DNA of 8,374 nucleotides from Blastocatellia bacterium (GTDB lineage: Bacteria; Acidobacteriota; Blastocatellia; Pyrinomonadales; Pyrinomonadaceae), in the NCBI GenBank assembly GCA_003175865.1, contig PSRF01000307.1, positions 1 to 8,374 on the forward strand, read 5' to 3'. Each line of letters begins with the position of its first letter. The first letter of the stretch is position 1. The notes under the pieces are model-generated. The model saw only the letters and a program-made list of their open reading frames with translations. It made no database searches and had not been told where the DNA came from. Positions 7,983 to 8,374 of this stretch are shown here, piece by piece. Made by a program: the position numbers and the translations under genes.

Positions 7983-8136
7983 GAAATCACTCAAGCTCTT
8001 CTGTCGGACCGCGTACGTCTCGTGCGCTAACCACCCAAACTATTCACTCTACAGTTGAACTGGATTGTCTCAGTTTACATAAATCAACTTAGCGCACGAG
8101 ACGTACGCGGTCCGACAGAAGAGCTTGGATGATTTC
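7983..8136. repeat. Long inverted repeat (48-bp arms, 58-bp loop) between convergent genes
   Basis: The left arm 7983-8030 is the reverse complement of the right arm 8089-8136 at 46 of 48 positions. The 39 bp from 7992 to 8030 match perfectly with 8089-8127; of the two differences, 7991/8128 could still pair as U-G in RNA. The loop 8031-8088 is AT-richer than the arms and contains a small palindrome CAGTTGAACTG. A further 9-bp pair, CTCTTTAGT at 7962-7970 and its complement at 8149-8157, sits outside with 12 unpaired bases on each side. No T-tract follows either arm, no clear target-site duplication is seen and no transposase is encoded. Placement between the 3' ends of two convergent genes would suit a bidirectional transcript-end structure; size and arm length would also suit a MITE-like element or a structured RNA. 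Confidence 0.92.
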
Positions 8137-8149
8137 TATGAGGCAGCTA

Positions 8150-8374
8150 CTAAAGAGCATCTGTGAGCGGCAACCTTACTGATACAACTAACCCACCGTC
8201 CATAGCATTGTTTGCGGAGATCGTCCCACCGTGAAGCCTCACTGCCCGAGCGGCTATAGCTAGACCCAACCCAGTACCACCAGTCTTCCTATCACGGTCA
8301 TCTTCAACTCGATAGAAAGGTTGAAAAATCTCTAACAGCGCCTTTTCAGGAACACCGCGTCCGTAATCTCTCAC
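8150..8374 (-). CDS. Sensor histidine kinase, C-terminal part of the ATP-binding domain (5' end outside window)
   Basis: The reverse strand carries the last 74 residues of a two-component sensor kinase; the frame continues past the right edge, so the GTG at the edge is an internal Val, not a start. Visible boxes of the HATPase_c (GHKL) domain are the G1 box VRDYGRGVP (1-9), the F box IFQPFYRVEDDRDR (16-29) and the G2 box TGGTGLGLAIA (31-41). The usual beta-strand ending HGGTISANN...GGLVVSVRLPL follows. These bind ATP for autophosphorylation of a His in the missing dimerisation domain. The spacing and the FYRV-DRD wording are like CpxA/EnvZ-type membrane kinases. The upstream N-box, sensor region and partner response regulator are outside the window, so the signal sensed is unknown. 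The stop codon TAG lies at 8150-8152, inside the outer arm of the adjacent inverted repeat. The gene is convergent with the macroglobulin gene, so the two are not one operon. Confidence 0.93.
   Translation of the reverse strand: MRDYGRGVPEKALLEIFQPFYRVEDDRDRKTGGTGLGLAIAARAVRLHGGTISANNAMDGGLVVSVRLPLTDAL

Noticed and set aside
7797..8030. 77-codon + strand open frame overlapping the end of the macroglobulin gene
   Set aside because: More than half lies out of frame within the well-supported macroglobulin CDS, the rest is intergenic and repeat-arm sequence where it ends, and its product resembles nothing recognised.
7983..8136. Canonical Rho-independent terminator
   Set aside because: The stem is very long, the loop is 58 bases and no T-run follows on either strand, so the standard terminator definition is not met, although a 3'-end role remains possible.
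7983..8136. CRISPR or integron attC site
   Set aside because: There are only two arms in inverted, not direct, orientation with no repeated spacers, and no attC-like core sites or integrase are seen.

Overview
The window looks like chromosomal DNA from a Gram-negative-type bacterium. Three of its four genes encode parts of an exported or envelope-facing set: a coiled-coil metallopeptidase-like protein, a signal-peptide DUF2891 protein and a giant alpha-2-macroglobulin. The fourth is the tail of a CpxA-like sensor kinase. GC content is around one half and there are no strong Shine-Dalgarno sequences. The domain combination in the first protein and the style of the macroglobulin recall Acidobacteriota (Blastocatellia / Pyrinomonadaceae-like). 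That placement rests on memory of protein families, not on a marker gene, and is tentative.

Layout: (1) 3-698 (+), 5'-truncated CDS with a long coiled coil followed by a LAS-type (M23/M15-like) zinc peptidase domain. (2) 724-1824 (+), secreted DUF2891 protein starting 25 bp downstream, probably co-transcribed with the first. (3) 1825-2029, gene-free spacer with a short hairpin and a small direct repeat. (4) 2030-7915 (+), a 1961-residue bacterial alpha-2-macroglobulin with an intact thioester motif and a TPR-like N-terminal extension. (5) 7916-8149, convergent intergenic region dominated by a 48-bp near-perfect inverted repeat around a 58-bp loop. (6) 8150-8374 (-), the C-terminal end of a sensor histidine kinase running off the right edge.

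How they may work together: the macroglobulin is expected to trap proteases that reach the periplasm or cell surface, using a bait region plus a reactive thioester. The first protein looks like a cell-wall or peptide-cleaving enzyme on a coiled-coil stalk. The DUF2891 protein has no known function. The shared theme is the cell envelope, but nothing in the sequence proves a common pathway. The most unusual element is the large inverted repeat between the macroglobulin and kinase genes. It could be a MITE-like element, a bidirectional 3'-end structure or a structured RNA. No tRNA, rRNA, CRISPR array or transposase gene was seen.
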